Shown here: positions 1-6,953 of the stretch, piece by piece
Position numbering within the stretch: the stretch's first letter is position 1
Layout: every line of letters begins with the position of its first letter
Assembly: GCA_035647435.1 (NCBI GenBank)
Contig: DASRNM010000089.1
Coordinates: 1-15,794 of the forward strand
Length of the DNA: 15,794 nt
From: JAAZFZ01 sp035647435
GTDB lineage: Bacteria > Bacillota > Clostridia > Oscillospirales > Acutalibacteraceae
Reading direction: 5' to 3'
Position numbers and translations under genes: made by a program
Notes under the pieces: model-generated
Seen by the model: only the letters and a program-made list of their open reading frames with translations
Databases searched by the model: none
What the model was told of the DNA's origin: nothing

Positions 1-1
1 C

Positions 2-85
2 ACATCTAACGACGCAACAAAATTGAATTCAGCTGTCGGCCGTATGTCGACAATTGACCAAACAACTGGATTATGCATTGACTAG
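2..85 (+). CDS. Possible C-terminal end of a gene cut by the window edge
   Basis: Frame 2 is open from the first base to a TAG at 83-85, giving 27 codons (ending ...MSTIDQTTGLCID). The other two forward frames stop within the first 26 bases. A strong hairpin terminator starts 22 bases after this stop, as expected for the end of a transcribed gene. I do not recognise the protein, and 27 codons could be open by chance in AT-rich DNA. No function is proposed. Confidence 0.3.
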   Translation, partial: TSNDATKLNSAVGRMSTIDQTTGLCID

Positions 86-107
86 TAAAGCGAACAACAG
101 TTAATCA

Positions 108-138
108 ACACCCCTGCAGTTTATGACTGCAGGGGTGT
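108..138 (+). terminator. Hairpin terminator of the upstream gene
   Basis: A perfect 13-base-pair stem (ACACCCCTGCAGT at 108-120 with ACTGCAGGGGTGT at 126-138) closes a 5-base loop. It is followed by AAAGTTTT and then a run of seven T at 153-159. The first T run is short, so it is a good but not classic intrinsic terminator. It isolates the edge fragment from the next gene. Confidence 0.65.
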
Positions 139-192
139 AAAGTTTTAAATGCTTTTTTTGTTAGCTAACGTATGCTAATGCTACTAATTTCT

Positions 193-209
193 GCATTGTG
201 CGTCAATGC
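193..209. repeat. Small inverted repeat upstream of the ECF promoter
   Basis: GCATTG (193-198) and CAATGC (204-209) form a perfect 6-bp inverted repeat around a 5-base loop. It lies just upstream of the -35 box at 224, so it could be an operator. No T run follows it. It matches no operator family I can name. Confidence 0.3.
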
Positions 210-223
210 CGTGGGTGTTTATC

Positions 224-252
224 TTGACATAGTAGTTTCTTGATAATATAAT
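224..252 (+). promoter_or_regulatory. Consensus sigma-A promoter of the ECF S-component gene
   Basis: TTGACA (224-229), a 17-base spacer and TATAAT (247-252) match the housekeeping consensus exactly, with optimal spacing. Transcription would start near 259, leaving a leader of about 54 bases before the start codon at 313. Confidence 0.8.
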
Positions 253-312
253 GTCATAGAGTTAGACGCCAAGCCAATTGAAGGAAGTACCATAAAATGA
301 CGGAGATAAGAA

Positions 313-993
313 ATGTTTAAAAAGGTAACAAACATATTAATTCCACTTGTTGCAGTGCCGATTGTGATAGTTTTAGGTGTAACTGTTTTTGAAAGCAAAC
401 AGTATGCCTTGATATCTTTGGCATTGTCTATTCTTGTGTGCGTGCCTATGCTTTTGACTTTTGAAAAACAAAAAACAGACATAAACAAACTGGTAGTCTT
501 AGCGGCAATGATTGCCCTTTGCGTTGTCGGGCGTTTTGTGTTTTCTTTTGCCCCGGGCTTTAAGCCGGTAACGGCTATGATTGTGATAACCGCAATATAT
601 TTTGGGGCGCAGGCAGGTTTTTTGACGGGCGCATTGACTGCTGTTATATCAAACTTCTATTTTGGGCAAGGCCCATGGACTCCTTTTCAAATGTTTAGCT
701 GGGGACTAATCGGCCTATTGGCAGGTGTTTTATCACAACCTCTAAAACAAAGCAGACTTTTGCAAGCAGTGTTTGGCATATTATCTGGCATACTGTTTTC
801 TTTGTTGATGGATTTATGGACAGCCGTTTGGTGGGATGATGCAATAATTCTCTCAAGGTATCTTGCGCTTGTCGTCGCGGCTCTGCCGATGACCTTGACC
901 TATGCATTTTCTAATTGTGTCTTTCTTGTTTTACTCACAAAACCTATCGGTAAAAAACTTGAAAGAATTAAGATTAAGTATGGAATAAAATAG
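313..993 (+). CDS. ECF transporter S component (vitamin-type, possibly cobalamin)
   Basis: A 226-residue integral membrane protein with six or seven hydrophobic segments (about residues 8-25, 31-49, 59-80, 84-110, 122-143, 150-172 and 180-212). Length and the motif GPWTPFQMFSWGLIGLLAG in the middle are typical of substrate-binding S components of energy-coupling factor importers, which work with a shared EcfA/A'/T module encoded elsewhere. The aromatic-rich central motif reminds me of cobalamin-type (CbrT-like) S components, but that is recall and not proof; other vitamins remain possible. The start is supported by GGAG at 302-305, seven bases before ATG. It appears monocistronic: a consensus promoter lies upstream and a weak hairpin terminator downstream. 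I found no cobalamin riboswitch in its leader. Confidence 0.8.
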   Translation: MFKKVTNILIPLVAVPIVIVLGVTVFESKQYALISLALSILVCVPMLLTFEKQKTDINKLVVLAAMIALCVVGRFVFSFAPGFKPVTAMIVITAIYFGAQAGFLTGALTAVISNFYFGQGPWTPFQMFSWGLIGLLAGVLSQPLKQSRLLQAVFGILSGILFSLLMDLWTAVWWDDAIILSRYLALVVAALPMTLTYAFSNCVFLVLLTKPIGKKLERIKIKYGIK

Positions 994-1028
994 CATTTTA
1001 CTCTAAAATGAATGGCTTTAATTAATTT

Positions 1029-1060
1029 CTGCCGTCTTATGCGGTGGTTTTTATTTTTTC
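1029..1060 (+). terminator. Weak intrinsic terminator after the ECF gene
   Basis: CTGCCGT (1029-1035) pairs with GCGGTGG (1041-1047) through seven pairs, three of them G-T wobbles, around a CTTAT loop. The T-rich stretch TTTTTATTTTTT follows directly. Confidence 0.5.
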
Positions 1061-1095
1061 AATAGGCAAAACATACAAACATTCGACAAACTTTT

Positions 1096-1117
1096 CTATC
1101 ACAATATATTGTGATAG
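1096..1117. promoter_or_regulatory. NrdR box (perfect 22-base palindrome) upstream of nrdD
   Basis: Positions 1096-1117 form a perfect palindrome with the core CACAATATATTGTG (1100-1113), which agrees with the known NrdR-box pattern. NrdR is the ATP/dATP-sensing repressor of ribonucleotide reductase operons and usually binds two boxes about three helical turns apart. A degenerate second copy, ATCTACATATGGTA at 1131-1144, starts 31 bases after the first core and matches 8 of 14 positions. The first box lies just upstream of the proposed -35 element and the second overlaps the -10. Confidence 0.8.
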
Positions 1118-1119
1118 TA

Positions 1120-1148
1120 TTGCTTTATTAATCTACATATGGTATTAT
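1120..1148 (+). promoter_or_regulatory. Probable nrdDG promoter
   Basis: TTGCTT (1120-1125), a 17-base spacer and TATTAT (1143-1148) form a plausible promoter. It sits between and across the two NrdR-box candidates, which suits repression by NrdR. Confidence 0.5.
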
Positions 1149-1190
1149 ACATACACTTGATAGAAAAAGACATGAGAGGGAGCGAAGGAA

Positions 1191-3284
1191 ATGATATCCA
1201 ACATAAGGAAAAGAAGCGGCGAGATTGCACAATTTGTGCCTGAAAAAATAACAAGAGCAATATTTAAAGCTGCCAATGCAGTTGGCGGAAATGATTGGAA
1301 CCGTGCTGAAGAGCTTACACAAGAGGTTGTTAGCAGCCTTGAAGAGATATATGGAGAGCGTATAGTTGATGTTGAAAAAATACAGGACACTGTTGAAAAG
1401 GTTCTTATAGAAAATGGACACGCACGCACATCTAAGGCATACATTCTTTATCGTGAAAAAAGAAGAGGTGCAAGAGAATCGAATGCACTCATAGGCGCAA
1501 CCATAGATATGTTTTCTAAGTATATGGGCGACTCCGACTGGAGAGTAAAAGAGAACGCAAATGCACAAAAATCAATCAACGGTATGAATAACTATATCAG
1601 AGAAGCATTCACAAAGCAGTATTGGCTGCATGAAATATATCCCGAAAACATACGCAATGCTCATATGTCGGGCGATTTGCATTTGCACGATTTAGGGTTT
1701 TTTGGCCCGTATTGCGCAGGCTGGGATTTAAGGCAGCTCCTAACTTTAGGTTTTGGCGGTGTTCCGGGCAAGGTTGAATCGAACCCACCCAAACATTTGA
1801 GAAGCTTTTTAGGGCAGATTGTAAATTCCACATTTACAACACAAGGTGAAACTGCAGGAGCGCAAGCTTGGAGCAGTTTTGATACCTACTGTGCACCCTT
1901 TATTAGATATGATAGCCTGGACTATAAAACTGTTAAACAGGCTTTGCAGGAGTTTATTTTTAATCTTAACGTGCCAACAAGAGTTGGTTTTCAATGCCCG
2001 TTTTCAAACCTCACCTTCGACATTAAGCCACCACATACCTTAAAAGACCAAAATGTTATTATCGGTGGTAAACTTATGCCAGAAACCTATGGTGAGTTCC
2101 AGAAAGAAATGGATGTATTCAACATGGCATTTTGTGAAGTTATGATGGAGGGCGACAAACAAGGGCGTGTGTTTACATTCCCAATCCCTACAATCAATGT
2201 TACTAAAGATTTTGAGTGGGATAGCCCCGTTATCAACAAGTTCATGGAAATTACATGCAAATACGGTATCCCTTATTTTTCAAATTACATCAGCTCAGAC
2301 CTGTCTCCGGAAGATGCATTGTCAATGTGCTGCAGATTAAGACTTGACACAAAAGAGTTGCGTAAAAGAGGCGGCGGTCTATTCGGCTCTAACCCATTGA
2401 CAGGCTCAATTGGTGTTGTAACAATCAATTTGCCCAGAATAGGCTATTTAGCAGAGAGTGAAGATGACTTTAAGACTCGTCTTAAGGATTTAATGGAGAT
2501 TGCTAAAGACAGTTTGGAGATTAAGAGAAAAACAATTGAGGTCCAAACCTGTAAAGGCATGTACCCTTACTCGGCAAATTATCTTAAAAATGTTAAAGAG
2601 AGAACGGGCGACTATTGGTTTAACCATTTTAACACCATTGGTTTGATAGGTATGAATGAAGCTTGCCAAAACTTCTTAGATACTGATGTAACCACGCAGG
2701 AAGGGCAGAGATTTGCAAATGATACCCTTGACTATATGAGGGATGTTATAACGGGCTTCCAAGAGGAAACCGGCCATGTTTACAACCTTGAAGCAACTCC
2801 AGCTGAGGGCACAAGCTACAGCCTTGCAAGGCTTGACAAGCAGAAATACAACGACATAATAACAGCAGGCGGAGATACTCCTTATTACACTAATTCATCT
2901 CAACTGCCTGTCGGATACACAGATGATATTTTTGAAACCCTTGACCTTCAAGACGACTTGCAGTGCAAATACACTGGCGGAACAGTGCTTCACTTGTATC
3001 TCGGCGAACAGATAAAAGATATAGAAATTGCAAAGAAATTAATTAAAAAGGCATTCACGAATTACAGCCTTCCTTATATTTCATTGACACCTACATTTTC
3101 TGTCTGCCCAGTGCATGGGTATATAAACGGTGAGGTATTTAATTGCAGCGAATGTGGCGCTGACACAGAGGTTTGGAGCAGAGTAGTAGGCTACTTGCGC
3201 CCTGTTCAGAACTATAATAAAGGCAAAAGTCAAGAATATAAAGAGAGAGTGAAATACAAGATTAAAGAGGAAGTCGGAGCATGA
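1191..3284 (+). CDS. nrdD: Anaerobic (class III) ribonucleoside-triphosphate reductase
   Basis: A 697-residue protein of normal family length. It reduces ribonucleoside triphosphates to deoxyribonucleotides in the cytoplasm without oxygen, using a glycyl radical. Residues 1 to about 92 form an ATP-cone regulatory domain (start MISNIRKRSGEIAQFVPEKI). The catalytic core carries SMCCRLRLD with C380/C381, where the active-site thiyl cysteine is expected, followed by GGGLFGSNPLTGSIGVVTIN. Near the C terminus a zinc site reads C639-x2-H642...C652-x2-C655. The glycyl-radical motif RVVGYLRPVQN follows, with Gly667 as the radical residue. An SD-like AGAGGGAGCGAAGGAA runs up to the ATG. nrdG overlaps its stop by four bases. 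Regulation by NrdR is expected from the upstream palindrome. The first zinc motif is CxxH, not CxxC; other members have this too as far as I recall. Confidence 0.97.
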   Translation: MISNIRKRSGEIAQFVPEKITRAIFKAANAVGGNDWNRAEELTQEVVSSLEEIYGERIVDVEKIQDTVEKVLIENGHARTSKAYILYREKRRGARESNALIGATIDMFSKYMGDSDWRVKENANAQKSINGMNNYIREAFTKQYWLHEIYPENIRNAHMSGDLHLHDLGFFGPYCAGWDLRQLLTLGFGGVPGKVESNPPKHLRSFLGQIVNSTFTTQGETAGAQAWSSFDTYCAPFIRYDSLDYKTVKQALQEFIFNLNVPTRVGFQCPFSNLTFDIKPPHTLKDQNVIIGGKLMPETYGEFQKEMDVFNMAFCEVMMEGDKQGRVFTFPIPTINVTKDFEWDSPVINKFMEITCKYGIPYFSNYISSDLSPEDALSMCCRLRLDTKELRKRGGGLFGSNPLTGSIGVVTINLPRIGYLAESEDDFKTRLKDLMEIAKDSLEIKRKTIEVQTCKGMYPYSANYLKNVKERTGDYWFNHFNTIGLIGMNEACQNFLDTDVTTQEGQRFANDTLDYMRDVITGFQEETGHVYNLEATPAEGTSYSLARLDKQKYNDIITAGGDTPYYTNSSQLPVGYTDDIFETLDLQDDLQCKYTGGTVLHLYLGEQIKDIEIAKKLIKKAFTNYSLPYISLTPTFSVCPVHGYINGEVFNCSECGADTEVWSRVVGYLRPVQNYNKGKSQEYKERVKYKIKEEVGA

Positions 3285-3961
3285 TTGTCGGAGGAATCCA
3301 AAAGAGTAGCACAATTGATTTTCCCGGGATGATAAGCTGTGTGATATTTACACGGGGTTGCAATCTTGATTGTTTTTATTGTCATAATCGTGAGCTTTTG
3401 GGCGATGGCCCAAATATAGATGAAGATGAGATCATGACATTTTTAAAAAAACGACAAGGCTTGCTTGATGGAGTTGTTATAAGTGGCGGTGAACCGACAC
3501 TGCAACCCGATTTGAAAGAATTTGCTAAGCAAGTCAAAGGCTTAGGTTATAGCATAAAGCTTGACACCAACGGGCAACGCCCCGATGCTGTTGAAGACCT
3601 TTGTAAAGCTAATTTACTTGACTATGTTGCGGTAGATATAAAAGCAAGAAAAGATGAATACACGAGAGTAACGAGATGCGAGGGGTTTGAAAAAGCTCTT
3701 GAAACACTTGAGGTGCTTAGAGCAAACGGTGTTGATTTTGAAGTGAGAACAACTCTTTACCCGTCGATGACAGTTGACAAATTGCTTGATTTGCTCAATG
3801 ATTTGCCGAAAATGCCTATGTGGAGATTGAACTATTTTCAAATGCCTGATTTAATCAAAAAGTGCGATGAAGAAATCGTTAATGCAAAGGCGTTGACAAA
3901 AATCAAGGTTTCTTCTTACGAAAACATTCTTAAAGCGATTCAACCGAATTTAGTTTTTTGA
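3281..3961 (+). CDS. nrdG: Anaerobic ribonucleotide reductase activating protein (radical SAM)
   Basis: A 226-residue radical SAM enzyme that installs the glycyl radical on NrdD. The [4Fe-4S] motif CxxxCxxC is at C27-C31-C34 (RGCNLDCFYCHN), and the SAM-binding GGE motif follows as VVISGGEPTLQ. The N-terminal STIDFPG segment is typical of the family. Its ATG overlaps the nrdD stop (ATGA, 3281-3284), so the two are translationally coupled and co-transcribed. Length is in the long range of this activase family (many are about 150-230 residues), and the barrel continues past residue 120 with no sign of truncation. Confidence 0.95.
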   Translation: MIVGGIQKSSTIDFPGMISCVIFTRGCNLDCFYCHNRELLGDGPNIDEDEIMTFLKKRQGLLDGVVISGGEPTLQPDLKEFAKQVKGLGYSIKLDTNGQRPDAVEDLCKANLLDYVAVDIKARKDEYTRVTRCEGFEKALETLEVLRANGVDFEVRTTLYPSMTVDKLLDLLNDLPKMPMWRLNYFQMPDLIKKCDEEIVNAKALTKIKVSSYENILKAIQPNLVF

Positions 3962-4048
3962 CCGCTAATTGCTACAACCGTTTTACGGTTTCCTGATAAA
4001 AGGTGCTACGAAACGCCAAAATAGCCGCCGATAGCGGTAGCACCATTT
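3961..4048 (+). ncRNA. Structured 3' region after nrdG, unassigned
   Basis: This short stretch holds several inverted repeats: AACCGT/ACGGTT (3976-3981 with 3985-3990), GGTGCTAC/GTAGCACC (4002-4009 with 4037-4044), CCGC/GCGG (4025-4028 with 4034-4037), and ACCGCTA/TAGCGGT (3961-3967 with 4032-4038). Some of these exclude each other, so alternative folds are possible. It lies between the nrdG stop and the terminator. It matches no RNA family I can name and may simply be a structured 3' untranslated region. Confidence 0.35.
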
Positions 4049-4093
4049 AAAAGCCTGCCAAACATCGTATTGAACGACGAAGGCAGGCTTTTT
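4049..4093 (+). terminator. Terminator of nrdDG
   Basis: AAAAGCCTGCC (4049-4059) pairs perfectly with GGCAGGCTTTT (4082-4092) over 11 bp, and a T run ends the structure. The 22-base loop contains a small TCG/CGA helix. Because the left arm begins with four A, it could also act on the opposite strand. Confidence 0.85.
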
Positions 4094-4100
4094 AATTAAC

Positions 4101-4136
4101 AAAAAATGGTTTTCAGGTTTTTGACTTGAAAACCGT
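4101..4136 (-). terminator. Terminator of the oadB-oadG transcript
   Basis: On the minus strand, GGTTTTCA (4134-4127) pairs with TGAAAACC (4115-4108). Two more flanking pairs, one a wobble, extend the stem to about 10 bp. A run of six T (4106-4101) follows. It stands back to back with the nrdDG terminator, as expected between convergent operons. Confidence 0.75.
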
Positions 4137-4144
4137 TCAATAAA

Positions 4145-4303
4145 TTATTGGTTGTTTTGATTTTTGTTTTTGTCGGGTGAATCAAATTTTGTCATAAGGC
4201 TGACAATAAGAGCGATAATTATTATAACAAACATTATTCCGCTCATACCCTTTCCCATGTAAACAAGAGACTCTTTAAAATTATCCATAACACTTAAAAT
4301 CAT
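4145..4303 (-). CDS. Small OadG-like gamma subunit of a Na+-translocating decarboxylase
   Basis: A 52-residue frame (ATG at 4303-4301, TAA at 4147-4145) reads MILSVMDNFKESLVYMGKGM, then one hydrophobic helix (about residues 22-37, ending IIIIALIVSLM), then a hydrophilic tail rich in Lys, Asn and Gln. This layout - a short outside segment with a glycine motif, one membrane helix, a polar tail - is that of the gamma (OadG) subunit, which assembles the alpha and beta subunits. An AGGAG Shine-Dalgarno site ends seven bases before the ATG. It begins 31 bases after the oadB stop on the same strand and ends just before the terminator. It is shorter than most OadG proteins, so the assignment rests on layout and neighbour. 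Met6 is an alternative start but is farther from the ribosome site. Confidence 0.75.
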   Translation of the reverse strand: MILSVMDNFKESLVYMGKGMSGIMFVIIIIALIVSLMTKFDSPDKNKNQNNQ

Positions 4304-4334
4304 AATAAACTCCTTTCATAATCAACGCATTAAT

Positions 4335-5462
4335 TTAAGCAAAGAATCCAAGAATCATTCCGCCGGCAACAACGGAGGCTATCTGACCTGAAACGTTTGC
4401 GCCGACAGCTTCCATGAGCAAGTGATTCGTTTTATCTTCAGAAAGCGAGAGTTTTTGAACAACTCTTGCTGCCATTGGGAAAGCGGATATGCCAGCAGCA
4501 CCAATCATTGGGTTGACTTTGTCTTTTGAAAACAGGTTGAGTAGCTTTGCAAACATTACACCGCCGATAGTGTCAAACACAAACGCTGTAAGGCCTATAA
4601 TCATAATATAAAGTGTTTGAATGCTTACAAATTGATTGGCCTGCATGCTAAAGGAGATAGTGAAACCGAGCAGAAGTGTGATGATGTTAGCGAATTCATT
4701 TTGCGCTGTTTCGCTGAGCCTTTTAAGAACGCCACATTCTCTTATAAGGTTACCGAACATAAGAGAGCCGACAAGCGAAACTGACATCGGAGCAACAAGA
4801 CCTGCAATAATTGAAACAATAATCGGGAAAAGGATTCGTGTCCTTTTAGAAATTGGTTTTGAAGTGTGATTCATTTTGATTGCGCGCTCTTTTTTTGTTG
4901 TTATAGTCTTGATTACGATCGGTTGTATTATTGGCACGAGAGCCATGTATGAATAAGCGACAACTGCAATCGGCCCGACATAATTGGAGCCTAAAACTTG
5001 AGATACAAGAATTGATGTGGGCCCGTCGGCGGCACCGATTATCCCTATTGACGCCGCGTCAATCAAATCAAACCCAAGCAGAGTAGCAATGCTCATAGAG
5101 AAGAAAATGCCGAATTGGGCGGCAGCTCCGAATAAAAACATTTTCGGGCGTGCAAGTAAAGGCCCAAAATCAATCATTGCGCCAATGCCTATAAAGAGCA
5201 ATATTGGCATTGCCTCCGCGGCTTCAATTCCCACCTCGTATAGCCACTGAATTATGCCGTGTGTTACACCGATTCCTTCTGTGGCTTGGTCAATCATGCC
5301 GGAGAGGGGTAAGTTTACAAGAATTGCACCAAAACCCATTGGCAAAAGCAAAGCGGGCTCAAAGTCCTTTTTGATTGCAAGATAAATCAATAATCCGCCC
5401 ACAAGATACATTACAAACTGCTGCCAAGTAATTGCTAGCAGACCTTCATAAAGAAATTCCAT
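4335..5462 (-). CDS. oadB: Sodium ion-translocating decarboxylase, beta subunit
   Basis: A 375-residue polytopic membrane protein of the OadB/MmdB/GcdB family. It decarboxylates the carboxybiotin carried by partner subunits and uses the energy to pump Na+ out of the cell. Key residues known from Klebsiella OadB are present: the aspartate of GAADGPTSI (Asp146) and, in NPMIGAAGISAFPMAARV, Asn317, Gly321, Ser326 and Arg333 at the same spacing as Klebsiella Asn373/Gly377/Ser382/Arg389. GGAGG at 5476-5472 lies nine bases before the ATG. The protein is shorter than the Klebsiella one but normal for oxaloacetate, methylmalonyl-CoA or glutaconyl-CoA pumps of Firmicutes. No alpha (carboxyltransferase) or biotin-carrier gene is in the window, so the substrate cannot be assigned. 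It is co-transcribed with the oadG-like gene. Confidence 0.93.
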   Translation of the reverse strand: MEFLYEGLLAITWQQFVMYLVGGLLIYLAIKKDFEPALLLPMGFGAILVNLPLSGMIDQATEGIGVTHGIIQWLYEVGIEAAEAMPILLFIGIGAMIDFGPLLARPKMFLFGAAAQFGIFFSMSIATLLGFDLIDAASIGIIGAADGPTSILVSQVLGSNYVGPIAVVAYSYMALVPIIQPIVIKTITTKKERAIKMNHTSKPISKRTRILFPIIVSIIAGLVAPMSVSLVGSLMFGNLIRECGVLKRLSETAQNEFANIITLLLGFTISFSMQANQFVSIQTLYIMIIGLTAFVFDTIGGVMFAKLLNLFSKDKVNPMIGAAGISAFPMAARVVQKLSLSEDKTNHLLMEAVGANVSGQIASVVAGGMILGFFA

Positions 5463-5500
5463 TAATCGAAGCCTCCAATTTTATGTTTTGTAAAAAACTC

Positions 5501-5532
5501 AAAAAAATCAGCTGCAAGCATTAGCCTGCAAC
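5501..5532 (-). terminator. Terminator-like hairpin inside the oadB leader (possible attenuator)
   Basis: On the minus strand, GTTGCAGGC (5532-5524) pairs with GCTTGCAGC (5519-5511) over nine pairs, two of them wobbles, around a 4-base TAAT loop. TGA and a run of seven T (5507-5501) follow. It sits about 50 bases after the predicted transcript start and about 40 before the oadB ATG, where an attenuator would be. I see no known riboswitch core around it. Confidence 0.45.
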
Positions 5533-5586
5533 AAAACAATTTTGTAATGGATATTATTTGCAAATTGTTCTAAAATACCCATTTAA

Positions 5587-5614
5587 ATTATAACCGAATA
5601 GCTTTTATTGTCAA
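5587..5614 (-). promoter_or_regulatory. Promoter of oadB-oadG
   Basis: Read on the minus strand: TTGACA (5614-5609), a 16-base spacer, TATAAT (5592-5587). Both hexamers are perfect consensus. Transcription would start near 5580, giving a leader of roughly 118 bases before oadB. Confidence 0.8.
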
Positions 5615-5754
5615 CTGAATTTAGCAATAAAATTGATAAACATGCCAAAATATGCAAAAAAGCTTCGATTATTGTATGTTTATTCATTTTAAAAAAGGAG
5701 AATTAGAAAGAAAACAAAAAAATAAATTTTGTTAAATTAACATTGCCCTTTTCA

Positions 5755-5783
5755 TTGCAAACGATGTTTTGTTTATGTATAAT
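5755..5783 (+). promoter_or_regulatory. Promoter of the oxidoreductase-DUF5696 operon
   Basis: TTGCAA (5755-5760), a 17-base spacer and TATAAT (5778-5783). Transcription would start near 5790, about 50 bases before the ATG at 5841. Confidence 0.65.
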
Positions 5784-5840
5784 ATATGTCGACCTAAAAA
5801 ACTTCTAAAATTTATAATCTGAGAAGGCGGTTTACTTATC

Positions 5841-6914
5841 ATGAAATATGCGCTAATAGGTTGCGGGAGAATATCGGGCAGCCACATGAAAGCGGCAGTA
5901 GAAAACGGACTTGAAATTGTTGGGGTTTGTGATATTGAAAAGGAAAAGACGCAAAATCTTTTGAAAGATTTTGAGCTTAATGAAAAAGTTAACAGCTACT
6001 CTGACTACAATGAAATGATTAGGAAAGAAAAGCCTGACATTGTGGCAATCGCAACCGAAAGCGGTTCGCATGCACGCATTGCGCTTGATTGCATAGAAAA
6101 CGGTCAAAACGTAATAATCGAAAAGCCGATAGCACTTTCTATAGAGGATGCTGACAAAATAATAGAAGCTGCAAAAAGAAAGAGCGTTAAGGTTAGCGCC
6201 AACCATCAAAACAGGTTTAATAAATGTGTTCAAAGGCTTTATCACAGTGTTTCAAACAATGAATTCGGCAAGCTTTTCCACGGCACGGTCAATATCCGTT
6301 GGATGAGAAACGAAGAATACTATAAAAGTGATGAATGGCGGGGTACTTGGTCGCATGACGGCGGCACACTTATGAACCAGTGCATCCACGGCATAGACCT
6401 GTTACGGTGGATAATGGGTGGCGAGATAACTCAGGTTTTTGCCATGGTAGATAATCTTAACCATAGCTATATAGAAGCAGAGGATTTGGGCTTGGCACTC
6501 ATAAGGTTTAAAAACGGCAGCTACGGTGTCGTTGAAGGCACATCCAATGTTTATAAAACAAATTACGAGCATACACTTGCCATCTTTGGAGAAAAAGGGT
6601 TTGCAAAGCTTGGCGGCAAAAGTGTAAACTCTATTGATGAATGGTTAGTTGAGGGCGAAGAAAAATCGCTTGAAGATACAAAAAAAGAAGTTGCAGAGGA
6701 CCCAAAAAATGTTTATGGATTCGGTCACGGCTATTTATATGCTGATATGATTGACGCCATAAAGAATGACAGAAAACCATTTGTCGATGAATATGCAGGC
6801 AAAAGCGCACTTGAGCTTGTGCTTGCAATATATAAATCTGCGGCAACGGGCATGCCTGTTGCCTTGCCGCTTGAAAAGTGCTCAACAATGGATTTTGTAG
6901 GAATGTTTGAATAA
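5841..6914 (+). CDS. Gfo/Idh/MocA-family NAD(P)-dependent oxidoreductase
   Basis: A 357-residue cytoplasmic dehydrogenase of normal family length. The N-terminal Rossmann fold begins MKYALIGCGRISGSH, with the GxGxxS dinucleotide loop. IIEKPIALS carries the conserved lysine (Lys95). The C-terminal domain holds WRGTWSHDGGTLMNQCIHGI with His183 and Asp186, the usual catalytic pair. The run YY...WRGTW..DGG..NQ..H.ID recalls UDP-sugar 3-dehydrogenases of the WlbA/WbpB type, but there is no polysaccharide cluster here, so the substrate is left open as a sugar or sugar derivative. GAAGGCGG (5823-5830) lies ten bases before the ATG. It precedes the DUF5696-like lipoprotein gene by 39 bases, suggesting one operon. 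Confidence 0.9.
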   Translation: MKYALIGCGRISGSHMKAAVENGLEIVGVCDIEKEKTQNLLKDFELNEKVNSYSDYNEMIRKEKPDIVAIATESGSHARIALDCIENGQNVIIEKPIALSIEDADKIIEAAKRKSVKVSANHQNRFNKCVQRLYHSVSNNEFGKLFHGTVNIRWMRNEEYYKSDEWRGTWSHDGGTLMNQCIHGIDLLRWIMGGEITQVFAMVDNLNHSYIEAEDLGLALIRFKNGSYGVVEGTSNVYKTNYEHTLAIFGEKGFAKLGGKSVNSIDEWLVEGEEKSLEDTKKEVAEDPKNVYGFGHGYLYADMIDAIKNDRKPFVDEYAGKSALELVLAIYKSAATGMPVALPLEKCSTMDFVGMFE

Positions 6915-6953
6915 TACATAAGTCTAAAACTTTTGCAAAGACAGGAGATAATA

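Larger units (their letters stand above)
5463..5840. other. 378-base divergent intergenic region
   Basis: It holds the oadB leader with its attenuator-like hairpin, the minus-strand oadB promoter and the plus-strand promoter of the oxidoreductase operon. The middle part (about 5615-5754) is very AT-rich. It contains an AAGGAG sequence (5696-5701) with no usable start codon after it, and I recognise nothing else in it. Confidence 0.6.

Noticed and set aside
259..312. Cobalamin or other riboswitch before the ECF S-component gene
   Set aside because: The leader is only about 54 bases and lacks the conserved cobalamin-box sequences; nothing matched another class I know.
1128..1568. 146-codon open frame antisense to the start of nrdD
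   Set aside because: It runs opposite to a certain gene, with a composition that mirrors nrdD and no ribosome site.
6933..6953. Upstream TTG start for the DUF5696-type lipoprotein
   Set aside because: The AGGAGA ribosome site lies after it and serves the ATG at 6954, which also gives a normal lipoprotein signal.
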